Below, piece by piece: positions 60,800-64,000 of a DNA stretch of 64,000 bases (the stretch's first letter is position 1; each line of letters starts with the position of its first letter). A model generated the notes under the pieces. That model saw only the letters and a program-made list of their open reading frames with translations. It did not search any database and was not told where the DNA came from. The position numbers and the translations under genes are program-made. This DNA comes from Bacteroidota bacterium (GTDB taxonomy: Bacteria; Bacteroidota; Bacteroidia; AKYH767-A; OLB10): the NCBI GenBank assembly GCA_016721435.1, contig JADKIC010000023.1:11686-75685 (forward strand), in the 5' to 3' direction.

Positions 60800-62233
60800 G
60801 TGACAGCAACAAAGTATGATAATTTTACAAGGGAAGAATTAATCTCTACCGTTGTTTTATTAAGCACTGAGCTGGAACAAATCAAGCGATTGATTTATGG
60901 CAGTAAGTCGGAACGATTTATCACTCCTGTCAATATAAATCAGGCAACACTGGAATTGGAAATTCCTGTAGTAGAAACGCCTGCTCCCTCTGTGGAAACA
61001 ATTACTTATGAAAGAGTAAAGAAACCATCTTCTGTAAGTGTACATCCCGGACGTAATCCCCTCGCCCTCATCTTCCCAGAGTAGAAATCATCATAGAGCC
61101 GGATACTGATGTGAGCGGATTAAAACAAATCGGGGAGTGAGATCACTGAACAATTAGAATATGAACCCGGAAAGTTTTTTGTTAAACAGTTTGTCCGAAA
61201 AAAATACATTGCTGTAAATGGGAGCATTCATATTGGTAACTTACCTTCCTTCCCCATAGAAAAAGGAATACCGGGAAGCGGGTTGCTCGCCAGCATTATC
61301 ACCGATAAATTCGTTGATCATCAGCCACTGTATCGTCAGTTAGAACGATTTAAGCGCAGCGGCATCACCCTGCCATCTTCCACGCTTGGAGAATGGGTAA
61401 GCGCCGCTTGTTCGATGCTCACTCCGCTTTATGAATGCTTGAAATCAAAAGTACTCAGCAGCGATTACCTGCAGGCAGATGAAACTCCCATTAAAGTGTT
61501 AGACAGAGACAAAAAAGGGAAAACACACCGGGGATATTATTGGGTGTATCGAGATTCGGTGAGTGGCTTAGTACTTTTTGATTACCGGGAAGGAAGATCA
61601 AGAGAAGGACCGACAGAATTATTGAAAAATTTTAAGGGACATTTACAGACCGATGGATACAATGTGTATGATGTTTTTGACAAAGGCGATATACAGCTAT
61701 TGCATTGCATGGCCCATGCACGCCGGTATTTTGAGAAAGCACTGGACAATGACCGTCCCAGAGCGCAGTACATGTTGAGTGAAATACAAAAGCTATATGT
61801 AGTTGAACGTACAGCACGCGAACAATCTTTATCCACTGATCAACGCTATCAGCTTCGTCTACAGAAAAGCGTGCCTGTGTTAAAAGAAATCTATCAATGG
61901 TTAAAGAACAACATCGTTGAAGTGTTACCCAAGAGCAGCATGGGTCAGGCCATTTCTTATGCACTACCCCGATGGGAGAAGTTAAGTTTGTATTGCACCG
62001 ATGGAAAATTAGAGATTGATAACAACCTGGTGGAAAACTCCATCAGACCCATCGCCATTGGCAGAAAAAACTATCTTTTGCGGATCACATGCAGGAGCAC
62101 AAAGAGCAGCTATAATTTACTCATTGGTCGGCACCTGTAAACTCAAAGGTATTGATCCTTATCAATGGCTTAAAAACATTTTTGAAGTGCTCCTGATTAC
62201 AAGGCTAACAAATTGAAAGAACTCCTTCCTTAA
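60800..62233 (+). CDS. tnpC: IS66 transposase TnpC (frameshifted)
   Basis: DDE transposase of about 475 residues across five frames. GTG start at 60800; leucine-zipper-like N-terminus (LISTVVLLSTELEQIKRLIY, GSKSERFI), the DDE domain with LQADETPIKVLD, LQTDGYNVYD and NNLVENSIRPIAIGRKNY, then CGSHAGAQRAAIIYSLVGTC and the C-terminal LPDYKANKLKELLP at 62233. Shifts near 61065, 61130, 62087 and 62191; at least one lies in a T-run. As printed it is inactive; sequencing error is likely. Confidence 0.9.
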
Positions 62234-62288
62234 TCCGTTTTACTTTTTATCTTTATCAGCTATGAAATGTAGTTGGTCGGATGGATAC

Positions 62289-62296
62289 AAAGCAAC
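62289..62296. repeat. IS66 target-site duplication, right copy (AAAGCAAC)
   Basis: Exact copy of 59991-59998, directly after the right inverted repeat of the element. Confidence 0.95.
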
Positions 62297-62457
62297 CGGG
62301 ATATTGATTGAAATGAATAGTACTTTTGAAAGTATAACTCTACTATTTTTTAATACTATGGAAACAAAAAATAATATGCTACCAGCTACCAGCTTTAGTT
62401 TTGATTTTTAATTTAATTTTAATTAGTAACACGATAGGGTACAATCTGAATATACTT

Positions 62458-63956
62458 TTAATGAAAAATTAATATTTTTCTTGTAATACTATAGTAGTTA
62501 TTATATAATTGTAAAATATACAAGCCGTTAGGAAATTTTTCTACATTTATTTTATTAGGTATATAGTCAGAGCATTGCACTATTTCCCCACTAACAGTTG
62601 TCAATTTATACCTTAAACCATAAATCTCGCTATTTAATTAATTGTTAATGTGGTAGAAACCGGGTTAGGAAAACAGAAAAATTGATAAATGAATTTTCAC
62701 CTTTAATTGAAAGCGATGAAATATCGTATTTTGCTAGAAAAGTTGAACTCCCAAAAAATAAATCATTGTTGTCAATTAGTAAATAAGGGAGAGGATAGGT
62801 AGTGTCAATAAAACTAAAAAATTGTAGGTAATTGTTTGGTGTAAACTGGAATAATTTGTAAATAGAAGTTAAATTATTATTGAGCGTTACACAGGCAATA
62901 ATATTTGAGTTAAAATTTGCTAATTTAATATCAGACTTGTACCTTAATGAATCGATTTCAAGAATATTTTGAATGAATTTAGTTGCTGTATTTAAACATT
63001 GAACCTGGACACTATAACTGTTGTTTAAACTCTTCCAACCAATTAGTCCATAGTAAACCTGTCCAGACGATGATTTTAAATCCGTAATTCCTCTTTGTGG
63101 AGTTTGATATACAATGGTTGTATCCCATTGTAAAATGCCATTCATGTTCAATATTCCAATGTCGATACCATTAACCCCATTTACCATGTCTTGTTTCACT
63201 AAATACTATGTTGTTAGGGATAGTGGTTATACTTGATATTACATCTGGATTGATAGTCCTGTTATTTAAACACTCAAAATTAAGTTCTGCCAATCGACAT
63301 ATCGAATACAGTAGTGAGAATCAAATGTGCCACTACTGAGAAGTTTTTGACCAAATACAATAATTCCCGATGGACCAAATTCAAAAGATCTCTGCTGAAA
63401 ATCGAATTAATGCCGTAATAGTGCTCCGCAAAGGAATATTTCCAATTAAAATTTCCAAGACTATCAAATAATTTTATTTTTAAATATATTCTTCCGCCAA
63501 ACTAAACAAAGTGTCATTTCCGGGATTTTATATCCTAAGACCTTTTCCAATTGAATCATCACTCCAAATGGTTAATGTCGATCCACTATCTAATAATTAT
63601 TGGTAAACATCGGAAATTAAAAGTTGTTTGAGGTTATAAATTTGAGCAATTAGCAATCCATTAACTTTGCGAAACATTTTCAATATTTGAAATTCCTGAA
63701 AATTGACCTGGATTGTATGTGGTGTCTTTAATCAAAATACCATTCTCATTAACTATTTGAAATTGCTAAAATAGGTACCACTATTTGAGAATATACTTCT
63801 TGTGGTTAATATTGAGTTACCATTCTTATAATTCCATTTCTATTGTAGAAATAAATATTTGTTGAATCGTTATTAAAATAATTTATCCAGCTGAGTTGGG
63901 CGACCTAATCTCAGGAACAAATGAGATAAGAATGAATAAGAACATGTTAGTTTCAT
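62458..63956 (-). CDS. Secreted T9SS-type protein (heavily frameshifted)
   Basis: Read from ATG 63956: hydrophobic core (NMFLFILISFVP), then VAQLSWINYFNNDSTNIYFY, the typical start of a Bacteroidota secreted propeller protein. Fragments in different frames follow: GNFNWKYSFAEHYYG (63450), FEFGPSGIIVFGQKLLSSGT (63350), and the long frame 63199-62645 (LQWDTTIVYQTPQRGITDLK, QVYYGLIGWKSLNNSYSVQV). After another shift the end reads EIYGLRYKLTTVSGEIVQCS ... FPNGLYILQLYNNYYSITRK, a T9SS-type sorting domain, stop at 62458. At least six frame changes in 1.5 kb. Very AT-rich compared with the neighbouring genes. Either poorly sequenced or decaying. Confidence 0.55.
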
Positions 63957-64000
63957 CGAAATACTTTGATTTGATAGTTTGTTATGTTGGCATCGTAATT

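Larger units (their letters stand above)
59999..62288 (+). mobile_element. IS66 family insertion sequence (2290 bp, with inverted repeats and 8-bp target duplication)
   Basis: Terminal inverted repeats: left GTATCCATCCGGCCAAGTAC (59999 onward); the right end ending at 62288 reads, in complement, GTATCCATCCGACCAACTAC. Two mismatches in the first 20 bases. Flanked by a perfect 8-bp duplication (AAAGCAAC). Contains the three standard genes tnpA, tnpB and tnpC in order. The intact ends and unchanged duplication point to a fairly recent insertion, even though tnpC is frameshifted in this sequence. Confidence 0.96.

Noticed and set aside
1..64000. Programmed frameshifting or recoding as a cause of the split genes
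   Set aside because: Shifts fall at unrelated sequences, in both directions and in housekeeping genes that are not recoded elsewhere; no common slippery motif was seen.

Overview
The window is a stretch of a Bacteroidota chromosome, probably an environmental or metagenome-assembled genome of the Chitinophagales/Flavobacteriales type. The evidence is the many secreted proteins with type IX secretion (T9SS) C-terminal sorting domains (YPNP ... GxYFLR ... K-V-K endings), PKD, GEVED and IPT modules, TAnnTTTG -7 promoter boxes, and an atpB-E-F-H-A-G cluster without atpD-atpC, as is usual in Bacteroidota. I saw no rRNA, tRNA or CRISPR array.

Layout. 1-1.3 kb: 3' part of a DUF2723 membrane protein. 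1.6-17.5 kb: five large secreted proteins, including an M4 (thermolysin-like) metalloprotease with many C-terminal modules and a Kelch-repeat protein. 17.9-24.1 kb: ATP synthase operon (minus strand); between atpA and atpG sits a four-helix-bundle (S23/IVP-type) gene flanked by inverted arrays of a 7-bp repeat. 24.4-25.6 kb: AAA/DUF4143 ATPase. 26.0-34.0 kb: three tandem paralogous T9SS proteins, each with seven about 58-residue repeats (predicted seven-bladed propeller), bounded on both sides by arrays of one palindromic repeat family. 34.4-36.7 kb: PadR regulator with a membrane protein, and a small outer-membrane barrel. 36.8-40.8 kb: rluF and a MarR-controlled cluster of three NAD(P)-dependent oxidoreductases, with the same operator sequence before marR and over the first oxidoreductase start. 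40.9-46.2 kb: two related small secreted proteins and one T9SS protein. 46.5-55.6 kb: pyruvate carboxylase, an MtfA-like M90 peptidase, a LutB-type iron-sulfur protein, panC and a lipoprotein. 55.6-59.8 kb: a TPR-class III adenylate cyclase and a secreted protein with a cupredoxin-like domain. 60.0-62.3 kb: an IS66 element whose inverted repeats and perfect 8-bp target duplication can be read directly. 62.5-64.0 kb: a broken T9SS-type gene.

Reading quality. Many genes, including essential ones (atpA, panC, rluF) and pyc, are broken by single-base shifts, often in homopolymers; atpA and the lutB-like gene also seem to lack internal blocks of about 50-70 residues. I annotate each such gene as one feature across its frames and treat the shifts as probable consensus errors, with real decay not excluded, especially at 5.8-13.2 kb and 62.5-64 kb where shifts are densest.
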